A stretch of 48,686 bases of DNA from Calorimonas adulescens (GTDB lineage: Bacteria; Bacillota; Thermoanaerobacteria; Thermoanaerobacterales; UBA4877). The DNA lies in NCBI RefSeq assembly GCF_008274215.1, contig NZ_VTPS01000019.1, forward strand, positions 1-48,686, written 5' to 3'. This document shows, in pieces, positions 1 through 7,074 of the stretch. The translations under genes and the position numbers were made by a program. Each line of letters starts with the position of its first letter. The first letter of the stretch is position 1. The notes beneath the pieces are model-generated. The model was given only the letters and a program-made list of their open reading frames with translations. It searched no databases and was not told where the DNA came from.

Positions 1-69
1 AGAAGAACTTTCAGCCTCGGCAAGGATAGCAAGTTTTTCTTCAAGAGTAAAGTTTTTATGTGCTGCCAT
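1..69 (-). CDS. IS3-family transposase OrfA, N-terminal fragment
   Basis: The first 23 codons are visible, beginning MAAHKNFTLEEKLAIL. They match the usual start of the helix-turn-helix OrfA protein that binds IS3-family ends. The start ATG at 69 is preceded by an AAGGGAGGTC ribosome site at 79-86. The rest of the gene lies outside the window. OrfA normally works together with an OrfB integrase made by frameshifting, which cannot be seen here. Confidence 0.65.
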   Translation of the reverse strand, partial: MAAHKNFTLEEKLAILAEAESSS

Positions 70-141
70 TGATTTTGACCTCCCTTAAGAGAAATTTTAG
101 CATGTTGTGCGTTTTAGTCCAATTCTCTTAAGGGGCCAACA
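1..141 (-). mobile_element. IS3-family (IS150-like) element, 5' end, cut by window edge
   Basis: The right border is an inverted-repeat end that reads TGTTGGCCCCTTAAGAG on the minus strand at about 141 to 125. It matches in layout the IS end at 48589 (TGTACTGGCCCC, then a shared TTGGACT-TAAAC block). Inside lies the start of an OrfA-type transposase. The element continues to the left outside the window. The family assignment rests on the OrfA-like N-terminus, the TG..CA type end and the second, C-terminal half seen at the other edge. Confidence 0.7.
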
Positions 142-274
142 AGTGTGATACAATAAATGTAGCTAAAAATCCTAAAAGGATATTTATTATTACTATGAAA
201 AGATATATCTCCCAATTTAAGACTTGCGTGTTCCCATAAGCCTCACCTATAGTAATTTACCTGTTTATATGGGG
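142..274. other. Gap with possible truncated membrane-protein remnant
   Basis: The 133 bases between the permease stop and the IS end carry no complete gene. On the minus strand an open stretch running into the IS end reads WEIYLFIVIINILLGFLATF, a hydrophobic segment with no convincing start. It could be the beginning of a downstream membrane gene cut by the IS insertion. Low confidence. Confidence 0.25.
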
Positions 275-2842
275 TTATTGATCATTTTTGATCATATCAA
301 CTACTGCTATCTTTCTTATATTCATAGATGATAGATATGTTGTTGCGATTGTTACTATAAAATTTACAGCTATAACGATCAAATATTCTCTGTATTGTAT
401 CCTGAAGATAGGATTTATATATATATCTAAATATTTATTATATAAAATATATTGAACCAATACTCCGAAGATAATTACCACTACGCTTGATATAGCTCCA
501 TATAAGAATCCTTCTGTCAAAAACATTTCTTTCAGGCTTTTGTCTGTAGTGCCGACAGCTCTTAACATACCAAATTCTTTCATTCGGGATGCTATATTGT
601 ATTTAATGTTATTCGCTATATTAAATACACCCATAATGAACAGTATCATTACAATCGCATTTATAAATCTGTGCTTATTTTCATTCAGTACATTAAAATT
701 TTCTATTTCTTCATCTAAATCTCTTAAAATTACTCCAGGTTTCTTATCAATTATTGATTTAATCTTTTTATATAAGACATTATGATTTACTCCTCTTTCT
801 TTGTTGATGCTTACAATCTTATACTGAGTTATCCCCGTATCCCTTTTAAATATATCCGAAGATAGGACAACATCAACGCTGTTATTCACAGTATAATAAT
901 TATCATAATCCAACAGATTGTTTACTATTGCCGCCACAGTATATTCCTTATATTCATAGCTATCGTCATTATAATTAATTTTCCAGCTTTCCTCAGAATT
1001 TGTGCCTTTGTTTGAAAAAGCAACTCTTATTTTATCTCCCACTTTGAAATTTGCAACGTAAGGCTTTTTATTTTCTGTATTTATGGGATTGGGTATCCTT
1101 ATAACGGCAAGATTTTCTTTTTTCATCCTGTCAATATCAATTTTGCCTTTTACCAAATATTTCCTCAACTTGGCAAGAGATTTATCATCATAACCGTACA
1201 TATTATCTTTTAAAATATATTCTTCCGATTTATCTGCCGCCTTTAAATTCTTGACTAACATTCCGTTCATCACATCTTTTATATATGGGGTGCTGTTTAA
1301 ATTTTCAAAGTACATAGGTTCGGATATATGTTCACCGCTTAACATGAGTCTTGAATATATTAACTGTATAGCTGATAAATCCCTTACTCCGTTTAATGAC
1401 CTTATTCTCTCTAGTTCTTTGCTGCTTAGCCCGTCGGTTTTTTTCGCACCGGGTACAAGATTTATTTTATAGTCGGAATTATACCCTATGCTATCTGCTA
1501 TATTGTCTACTTGCCTTTCTTCTAAAAAACTTAAGTAGCTTGCATTTATAAAAAGTATGCCTGCAATACTTATTGATAGTATAATCATTATAAAGCTTCT
1601 GCTGTTAGAAAGAATATTCCTTATAGTTACAATTGAATATATGGACAGGTTTTTCCCTGAGGTTACTTTTTTATATATTTTTTTATTGTATTTTTCTCTG
1701 AGTCCTAAATTTTTTCTTATAGCTTCTATAGGTGATATCTTTGATATGGTTATATAGACTGCAATAACAATCAAAAGTATGACGGCTGCTGTAACAATTA
1801 CAGGTATAATAAAGGCTTCCTTAATTATAACAAGCCGGCTTATATTGACAGCTCCTTCAGTAAATACATTTCCAACTAAACCGCTTAACAGCTTTGAACT
1901 GATCAAGCCTAATATAATACCTATAGGGACACCCATGGCACTCAATATAAGCAATTCACATAATGTTATTCCAATCAATTGCTTTCTACTGCTACTTATA
2001 GCTAATAAAATTCCGTATTCTGATATTCTTTGAAGAATTGATATGCTGTATATTCCGTATATAACTATAAAAGAAGCTGCCAATATTACAAGTAATGAAA
2101 AAATATTGTTTTTATATATATTATTTAATTTTCCATATGCCTCTATTAGCGTCGTATTTTTAACTATGCCATCGCTCTTCACATTCAGTTTCTTTGCCAA
2201 TAAAGATGTCAATTTATTTATATTGTTTTCATCTTTAAATGTCACCATAGAAATGTTTCTGTTTCCTTTAAAATCATCACTAATAGGCAAAAATGCCTGT
2301 AAGGTCATACTTCTTTTAAATTCTGGTCTGTCTTCCAATATTCCCACCAATTTATACGTTTTTGTTTCCTTTCTGTCTTCCAGTTTAAGTTGCAGGTCAC
2401 TGCCAATTTTAGATTCTTTCCCAAGAACATTTAAAACCCACTCTTCAGCGGCGATTTCATTGTCATTTTTCGGATATCTTCCTTCTTTGATAAATGAATT
2501 ACCACTGAAAGAGCTTCCTAATTTTATGTATTCTTTATCTGCCCTTAGAATATTCAAATAAAAATCCTCGCTTAAGGCAACCGAATCATAATACGCTGCA
2601 AATCCTCTGTCTTTTATCGATTTATCCATTTTTATTTTCTTTATCTGATCATTGTTTAATTTTGTAAAAACAACATGGTAGCTACCTTCATCATATTTTA
2701 TACTATCAATATTTGCCTGGTTGGCACTTTGGCTCAATATTATTATACTTGCAATAACGGCAACACTCAGGATTATAGCCACCAACACAGAAAGGGTCCT
2801 TTTTTTATAATATTTGATATATTGTAATGATAATTTAAACAT
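275..2842 (-). CDS. FtsX-like ABC transporter permease
   Basis: This is an 855-residue membrane permease with a transmembrane segment near residues 16-37 and two FtsX-type membrane blocks, around 245-370 and in the last 130 residues. A large extracellular loop separates them. Proteins of this architecture pair with a separate ATPase to export or sense peptides and antimicrobials, or to extract lipids. Here no ATPase gene is adjacent: the upstream DNA is an IS3 remnant and the downstream DNA an IS end. The start at 2842 has an AGGAGG site 11 bases upstream. Codon use is very AT-rich and rich in Lys/Asn/Ile codons, unlike the genes from 3.3 kb onward, which suggests acquisition. The exact substrate is unknown, and the gene may be silent after loss of its ATPase and promoter. 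Confidence 0.8.
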   Translation of the reverse strand: MFKLSLQYIKYYKKRTLSVLVAIILSVAVIASIIILSQSANQANIDSIKYDEGSYHVVFTKLNNDQIKKIKMDKSIKDRGFAAYYDSVALSEDFYLNILRADKEYIKLGSSFSGNSFIKEGRYPKNDNEIAAEEWVLNVLGKESKIGSDLQLKLEDRKETKTYKLVGILEDRPEFKRSMTLQAFLPISDDFKGNRNISMVTFKDENNINKLTSLLAKKLNVKSDGIVKNTTLIEAYGKLNNIYKNNIFSLLVILAASFIVIYGIYSISILQRISEYGILLAISSSRKQLIGITLCELLILSAMGVPIGIILGLISSKLLSGLVGNVFTEGAVNISRLVIIKEAFIIPVIVTAAVILLIVIAVYITISKISPIEAIRKNLGLREKYNKKIYKKVTSGKNLSIYSIVTIRNILSNSRSFIMIILSISIAGILFINASYLSFLEERQVDNIADSIGYNSDYKINLVPGAKKTDGLSSKELERIRSLNGVRDLSAIQLIYSRLMLSGEHISEPMYFENLNSTPYIKDVMNGMLVKNLKAADKSEEYILKDNMYGYDDKSLAKLRKYLVKGKIDIDRMKKENLAVIRIPNPINTENKKPYVANFKVGDKIRVAFSNKGTNSEESWKINYNDDSYEYKEYTVAAIVNNLLDYDNYYTVNNSVDVVLSSDIFKRDTGITQYKIVSINKERGVNHNVLYKKIKSIIDKKPGVILRDLDEEIENFNVLNENKHRFINAIVMILFIMGVFNIANNIKYNIASRMKEFGMLRAVGTTDKSLKEMFLTEGFLYGAISSVVVIIFGVLVQYILYNKYLDIYINPIFRIQYREYLIVIAVNFIVTIATTYLSSMNIRKIAVVDMIKNDQ

Positions 2843-2869
2843 GTATTATATGCCTCCTAACTCCGGAGA

Positions 2870-3210
2870 TTATGCACTAAAAGGTTCAATTTTTGCAGTG
2901 TTACTCATGAATGCTTCATAAAACTTATTTGGAGCCATGAAATTTATACTCCCATGTCTTCTACGCTGGTTATAGTATTCCATATACTCTGTTATGATGG
3001 AATAAGCCTCCATAAAGGGGTAGCCATCGCCGCATGCTAATTCACAAAGCCGTTCTTTTATTTGGTCATCGGATATTTTCTCACCCTTGTTGGTTAAGGA
3101 ATATCCCGGAATTGGCCTGCCACCAGCATTGCTGTTAGTAACAGATACGTTAGTTTCTGATTTTTCCTCATTAGCGTTATTTTGTCTTGAGATATTTTCA
3201 TAAGGGTGTT
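2870..3210 (-). pseudogene. IS3-family OrfB transposase remnant with internal deletion
   Basis: On the minus strand an open frame without a start reads GRPIPGYSLTNKGEKISDDQ, then ELACGDGYPF, then jumps directly to ITEYMEYYNQRRRHGSINFM and ends MSNTAKIEPFSA at a TAA at 2870-2872. The first block is the region before the DDE catalytic core of IS150-like OrfB; the last is its extreme C-terminus. The whole integrase core between them is missing, so this is an inactive deletion derivative. About 120 bases on its upstream side, to the hairpin at 3334, show nothing further. It supplies the DNA immediately upstream of the ABC permease gene. Confidence 0.75.
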
Positions 3211-3333
3211 ATTTTCTCTCGCAACATCATCTAATTTTTTTGTATTTTAAAGATGTGTTTTTTGTCATTTATAGGCAACGGCTTAACTAACCCCTTTTTT
3301 CTGAAGCTTCGCATCCATCTATTACCATCTGAA

Positions 3334-3359
3334 AGCAGGATTCATTCCTGCTTTTTTTT
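3334..3359. terminator. Hairpin overlapping the DUF4349 stop codon
   Basis: AGCAGGA and TCCTGCT form a 7-bp stem with a 5-base loop, followed on the plus strand by a run of T. The minus-strand stop codon of the DUF4349 gene lies in the loop. For the minus strand the U-tract is weak (TTTC), so it works best as a barrier to plus-strand transcription. Confidence 0.5.
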
Positions 3360-4268
3360 ATTCCTTCTTGTAAGGTGAGGCAGTTTAAAAGGCCTATACT
3401 TCCTTATCAGGAATATTATGAGTATTATGATGAGAATGGCTGGTAGTGCCGATATTATAAAAATCACTAAGTATAGCGCTAAGTTGACAATGAAATTCAG
3501 GGTGGATACAAACCCGTTCCTTATACGGACGGCTATCTCATTGCCTGAGAGTATATTCCAGTCTACATACTTAGACACCGCCACAGTCTCCCTGCTGGGC
3601 TGAAGCTCAATATTTACAAGGGACATGGCTGTAAGCTGGTCCCAGAGCTTGAGCTGGCCTTTTAGCTGCTCTATCCTCTCCTGCACAGAATCCATTTGCT
3701 GCTTTACCTTCAGGGTCTCATCAACTGTTTTAGCCTGCTTCATGATGTCCTTAAGCTGTGCTTCTTGTATTAGGGCATTATCCAGCCTGGCCTGGGCGTC
3801 ATAATACTGTTCTGTGATATCCTCTGTGTTTATATTTTGATGGACGATTCTTCCAAGACCCTCTAAATAGTCCAGAAATTCCTGGAGTTTCTCTGCAGGT
3901 ACCCTCACGCTCAGGTTATAAAACTTCCTGCCGTCATAGTCGGATATGTTTGAGGACACCAGATATCCACCCATGGCCTCGGCCTGCTTCAGTATGGAGT
4001 CATAGGATGCCTTTGTATCCTCCACCTGGATAGTGGTGTCGACGTTTTTAACCAGTTTCCTTATGCTTATATCCGAAGAGGTAGGATCACCACCTGCAGT
4101 CTGGTTTGCTTCAGGTTGGCCTTTGTCTGGTGAAGGCGCTTTTTCCTGTGAGTAGGTCACAGCCTGCTGGGTCTGCTGAGGTCTACCGCCTTGGCTGGCA
4201 CAGGCAGCAATCACCAGGGCAAGAGTCAGGACCATTATCATAAGCATGACATATTTTTTAATTCCCAT
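3342..4268 (-). CDS. DUF4349 domain lipoprotein
   Basis: This is a 308-residue exported lipoprotein. A hydrophobic signal is followed by the lipobox VIAAC with the lipidated Cys at residue 23. A Pro/Gln-rich linker to about residue 65 leads to the DUF4349 domain (about 70-245), which includes a coiled-coil stretch around 150-205. A long transmembrane segment (about 258-289) and a basic tail follow. The architecture is typical of DUF4349 proteins, whose function is not known; a role at the cell envelope is likely. A sigma-A-like promoter lies upstream at 4339-4367. The start ATG has a GGGGGAG site. The frame ends inside a hairpin. Confidence 0.85.
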   Translation of the reverse strand: MGIKKYVMLMIMVLTLALVIAACASQGGRPQQTQQAVTYSQEKAPSPDKGQPEANQTAGGDPTSSDISIRKLVKNVDTTIQVEDTKASYDSILKQAEAMGGYLVSSNISDYDGRKFYNLSVRVPAEKLQEFLDYLEGLGRIVHQNINTEDITEQYYDAQARLDNALIQEAQLKDIMKQAKTVDETLKVKQQMDSVQERIEQLKGQLKLWDQLTAMSLVNIELQPSRETVAVSKYVDWNILSGNEIAVRIRNGFVSTLNFIVNLALYLVIFIISALPAILIIILIIFLIRKYRPFKLPHLTRRNKKKQE

Positions 4269-4338
4269 TGCTGCTCCCCCTTATTCCTTTTACTATTTAG
4301 ATGCACAAAAAACAAAAAAGTTCCATATCCTATAAAAT

Positions 4339-4367
4339 ATTATAACAGTTTATAGCGACAATGGAAA
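4339..4367 (-). promoter_or_regulatory. Sigma-A-type promoter for the DUF4349 gene
   Basis: On the minus strand TTTCCA (4367-4362) and TATAAT (4344-4339) are separated by 17 bases. The start codon is about 70 bases downstream. Confidence 0.45.
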
Positions 4368-4373
4368 TAAAAT

Positions 4374-4757
4374 TTAGAATATATTCACCAAGCTGAACCT
4401 CTGGTTTTCAGGTATATGCTTTACGAGCATCTTTAATGTATTGTACTCGGCCATTGCCTCTTCAGTATCGTTATACTGAACGAAACTTCTAAGCCTTACT
4501 AAACTCATATCAATCTTATCAATCTCATCATGATTTATAAGCACTGCCCATATCCCTTTTACGGACGACCATCTGTTAGATGCTTTGTTTAAATCATCAG
4601 TGGCCGTATCCCATTTTTCGTTTTCAATTTTTTCCGGCAGGGCTTCGATGCTTTGCGATATCGACATGGCCGTATCCTTAAGATAATAGTATGACCCTAA
4701 GTCCAGGACAAATATAAACGCCAGGAGTATTACAGTGATTACTATTGCCGTCTTCAC
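4374..4757 (-). CDS. DUF4363 family small membrane-anchored protein
   Basis: This 127-residue protein has one N-terminal transmembrane helix (about 5-23) and a mostly helical soluble part. It fits the DUF4363 family, which is commonly encoded directly after DUF421 genes in spore-forming Firmicutes. Its ATG overlaps the stop of the DUF421 gene by 4 bases, so the two are translationally coupled and probably act together at the membrane. Molecular function is unknown. No strong terminator follows before the DUF4349 promoter. Confidence 0.75.
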   Translation of the reverse strand: MKTAIVITVILLAFIFVLDLGSYYYLKDTAMSISQSIEALPEKIENEKWDTATDDLNKASNRWSSVKGIWAVLINHDEIDKIDMSLVRLRSFVQYNDTEEAMAEYNTLKMLVKHIPENQRFSLVNIF

Positions 4758-5434
4758 TTTATGACCTCCTTTGCCTGTACGAATAGATTTCCGCTGCTGT
4801 CAATAGAGGCTAATAGGACCTCTGACACATCACTTATGCCGAATGCTTTTAGCTGACCTTTAAGCCATGCAAAGTCCTTGTTGGCCGCCTTTAACGTCTT
4901 AAAGTCTACTGTGCCGTCTATGACGACAGGAAGCGGCAGACCCTCATATGGAGGATTTAGGTTCAAGTCTTGCGGGGTTACGGGTCTTTTTTCCACCTTT
5001 GGTATTACGCTCAGGGTGCCATTTGTCTCAAGGATGGCATATTCTACATCGGCAATATTGTAGTATCCCTGGTTTCTCAGTGCCTCAAGAAGGTCATTTA
5101 TGTTGTACCTCTCTTTTCTCATCTGGGCCTCTAATAGTCTCCCTTTCTCTATGAGGATGGTTGGTGTGCCGCATATTAATTCCCTGCCGCGTATGCTCTT
5201 CATGGATATGTATGACAGTGCAAGCTGGGATATAAGCAGGGTGAGGATTGGTATTATCCCGGCTAAAAGAGGTATGCCGGTATTCTGCATTGGCACAGCA
5301 CCTAAGTCTGCTATCATTACAGCTACCACGAGCTCGTAAGGTTGGAGCTCGCCTATCTGCTGCTTACCCATTATCCTCATGACAATAACCACTAGGAAAT
5401 ACAGTATCAAGGCTCTTGTAAAAATTACGAGCAT
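4754..5434 (-). CDS. DUF421 (YetF/YcaP-type) membrane protein
   Basis: This 226-residue protein has three N-terminal membrane segments within about residues 1-80 and the conserved GKQQIGELQPYELVVAVMIA block. A cytoplasmic DUF421 domain follows, with the family pattern RKERYNINDLLEALRNQGY. Related proteins in Bacillus are found in the spore membrane, and a relative called 2Duf raises spore heat resistance (established for the family, not shown here). The start ATG at 5434 has a GGGAGG site that lies inside a potential hairpin (5442-5476), so its translation may be structure-controlled. It forms a coupled pair with the DUF4363 gene downstream. Confidence 0.85.
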   Translation of the reverse strand: MLVIFTRALILYFLVVIVMRIMGKQQIGELQPYELVVAVMIADLGAVPMQNTGIPLLAGIIPILTLLISQLALSYISMKSIRGRELICGTPTILIEKGRLLEAQMRKERYNINDLLEALRNQGYYNIADVEYAILETNGTLSVIPKVEKRPVTPQDLNLNPPYEGLPLPVVIDGTVDFKTLKAANKDFAWLKGQLKAFGISDVSEVLLASIDSSGNLFVQAKEVIK

Positions 5435-5441
5435 AAAAACA

Positions 5442-5476
5442 CCTCCCTGACGTTATTATTCAAAAAGTCAAGGAGG
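5442..5476 (-). terminator. Hairpin overlapping the DUF421 ribosome-binding site
   Basis: On the minus strand CCTCCTTGAC and GTCAGGGAGG pair over 10 positions with one U-G, around a 15-base loop, and are followed by TGTTTTTATG. The right arm contains the ribosome site of the DUF421 gene, and the T run makes it terminator-like. It may end transcription from the SHOCT gene and also hide the DUF421 ribosome site in read-through RNA. Confidence 0.45.
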
Positions 5477-5490
5477 TTTATACCTTGAAT

Positions 5491-5742
5491 CTATTCCATG
5501 AGTTTTCTCTTTTTTTCCTCAAACTCCTCGTCGCTTATTTCACCTCTGGCATAGCGCTCTTTGAGGATTTCCAGAAGATCATTCATTTTATGCTGTCTTT
5601 TCGAGCTGTTGTTTATTAAGTAAATAACAAGATATATGACAGCGATTACAATAGCCGCCTGCATTATCAATGAGACGAGTCCCCATATAAAGCCGTTGGC
5701 CAACCATCTGCCATTCCATCCATTCATCATCCACCACATCAT
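5491..5742 (-). CDS. SHOCT-domain small membrane protein (copy 1)
   Basis: The protein starts MMWWMMNGWNG, has one transmembrane helix (about 20-43) and ends in a SHOCT domain with the pattern LEILKERYARGEISDEEFEE. I chose the ATG at 5742 over the upstream ATG at 5772 because AGGAG sits 7-8 bases before it and because the paralog at 8792-9046 begins with the same residues. SHOCT domains are short oligomerisation helices found at the C-terminus of many membrane proteins; the specific role is unknown. Its upstream region (5771-5826) is nearly the same as that of the paralog, pointing to co-regulation or a recent duplication. Confidence 0.8.
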   Translation of the reverse strand: MMWWMMNGWNGRWLANGFIWGLVSLIMQAAIVIAVIYLVIYLINNSSKRQHKMNDLLEILKERYARGEISDEEFEEKKRKLME

Positions 5743-5770
5743 CTTTACTCTCCTTTTTTTTATTTTCATC

Positions 5771-5826
5771 ATAATACTAACATAATCTTTTGATATAATT
5801 GTTAAAAATATGTGATGAAATTATGA
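5771..5826 (-). promoter_or_regulatory. Promoter with 11-bp-spaced repeats upstream of SHOCT copy 1
   Basis: On the minus strand TCACA, TAACA and TCAAA occur at exact 11-bp steps. Twenty bases after TAACA comes TAGTAT as a possible -10 box (5779-5774). Over 56 bases this matches the region at 9075-9130 with about 6 differences by eye. Direct repeats at helical period upstream of a -10 without a clear -35 are typical of OmpR/PhoP-family response regulator sites. The regulator is not identified in the window. Confidence 0.45.
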
Positions 5827-5830
5827 TAAT

Positions 5831-6886
5831 TTATGATAATATATGCGGCAGTGCATACCTGACGTTGCCATCCCTGCCTGTTACGGTCTCTGCTGTATAG
5901 AGGGAGTCTATGACAGCCTCCTCGGTAGCCTCTACTACTGCCTTAAAGAGACTGCTCATGGCCTCACTGTTTTGATTTATTACTTCTATCGTATATACAG
6001 GGTTTTCCGGCGAATGTTCAATGATATTCTTTGTGGAAAAGGCCACGGCTATATCGCCACTGCCATTACTCATATATGAACCTGTCCTGGCCAGGCCAAG
6101 TGGCACTCTTCTTGCCAGCCTCTTTAAGCTATGAGGGCCTAAAGGGGCGTCAGTTGCCACAATGACTATACATGAGCCGTCATCACTATATCCATCAGGG
6201 TAGTCTTTTAACATCTCTCCTACTGGTATGCCCTTTATCATCAGGTCTTTCCTGCGGCCAAAATTGGTTAGGGTAAGCACACCCACTGTGTATCCTTCGG
6301 GTGTTATGCGTGAGGAGGTACCTATGCCCCCCTTGAACTCGAAGCACGACATCCCCTTGCCTGCACCAATATCCCCTGTCTCTATCTCTCCACCCTTAGC
6401 ATTCTCTATGGCAGAAAAGACGTGCTCTTTTTTGACGTGCCTACCCTGTATGTCATTTAAGTAGCCGTCATTGCACTCTAAGACTACCGGGTTTACTGTG
6501 CCTGTGGTTATTCCTATCTCGGGGTTTTTGGTTATCATGTATTCTACAAGGGCGTCAGAGGCCAGGCCGACGTTTAGCGTATTTGTGAGTAATATTGGCG
6601 TCTCAATATAACCCAGCTCATCTATCTGGATAAGCCCAACTGACTTGCCAAATCCATTTCCTACATAGCAGGCTGCAGGGACCTTTTTTTTAAAGAGATT
6701 GCCTCCATGGGGCAGGACTGCTGTCACACCGGTCCTGGCTGGGCCCTTACCAGGGACGAGCTTACCCTCCCCAAAGCAGACGGTGGTATGCCCCACCAGT
6801 ACGCCTTCCACATCGGTTATGGAGTTGTATTGTCCTGTATTCATACTGCCAATAGCGATTCCGTATTCCCTTATTCTTTTTCTCAA
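5831..6886 (-). CDS. P1 (DmpA/S58) family peptidase
   Basis: This 351-residue cytoplasmic enzyme belongs to the L-aminopeptidase/D-esterase group. The family's self-cleaving Gly-Ser pair is visible as G237-S238 in DDGSCIVIVATDAPLG, where the new N-terminal Ser acts as nucleophile. The GIGTSSR block (about 188-193) and the SNGSGD block (273-278) are also conserved. The start is TTG at 6886, preceded by GGGGGTG; no better start is present. It is divergent from the chloride transporter gene, and no partner gene is evident. Members cleave N-terminal residues from small peptides or amides; the natural substrate is usually unknown. Confidence 0.88.
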   Translation of the reverse strand: MRKRIREYGIAIGSMNTGQYNSITDVEGVLVGHTTVCFGEGKLVPGKGPARTGVTAVLPHGGNLFKKKVPAACYVGNGFGKSVGLIQIDELGYIETPILLTNTLNVGLASDALVEYMITKNPEIGITTGTVNPVVLECNDGYLNDIQGRHVKKEHVFSAIENAKGGEIETGDIGAGKGMSCFEFKGGIGTSSRITPEGYTVGVLTLTNFGRRKDLMIKGIPVGEMLKDYPDGYSDDGSCIVIVATDAPLGPHSLKRLARRVPLGLARTGSYMSNGSGDIAVAFSTKNIIEHSPENPVYTIEVINQNSEAMSSLFKAVVEATEEAVIDSLYTAETVTGRDGNVRYALPHILS

Positions 6887-7002
6887 TTTTTCACCCCCAT
6901 ATAAGACCCATTATATCAAACAGATGAAATTTTTCTCATTAATATTCCTGCTTTTATTTTATCTTGCGGTGACTGAATTCACAACCAGTATTTACAATAG
7001 AT

Positions 7003-7031
7003 TTGATAAAAGTTTATTAAAGTGCTATTCT
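7003..7031 (+). promoter_or_regulatory. Sigma-A promoter for the ClC gene
   Basis: TTGATA and TATTCT are separated by 17 bases, about 44 bases before the start codon at 7075. The GGGGGACAG ribosome site follows. No fluoride-riboswitch-like sequence was recognised in the leader. Confidence 0.55.
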
Positions 7032-7074
7032 ATTAATTAATGAGAAAATACCTGAACAAGGGGGACAGAGTCCG

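Noticed and set aside
2043-2561. Plus-strand frame opposite the ABC permease (172 codons)
   Set aside because: Hydrophobic shadow of an AT-rich membrane gene on the other strand.
3781-3800. AGCCTGGCC counted as a GGCCWGGCC site
   Set aside because: One base differs from the palindrome; excluded from the count together with the near-misses at 23303, 27514, 32099 and 34427.
6887-7074. Possible fluoride riboswitch before the ClC gene
   Set aside because: The conserved riboswitch core (GG..GAUGG..GUUCC type) was not found; only a sigma-A promoter is seen.
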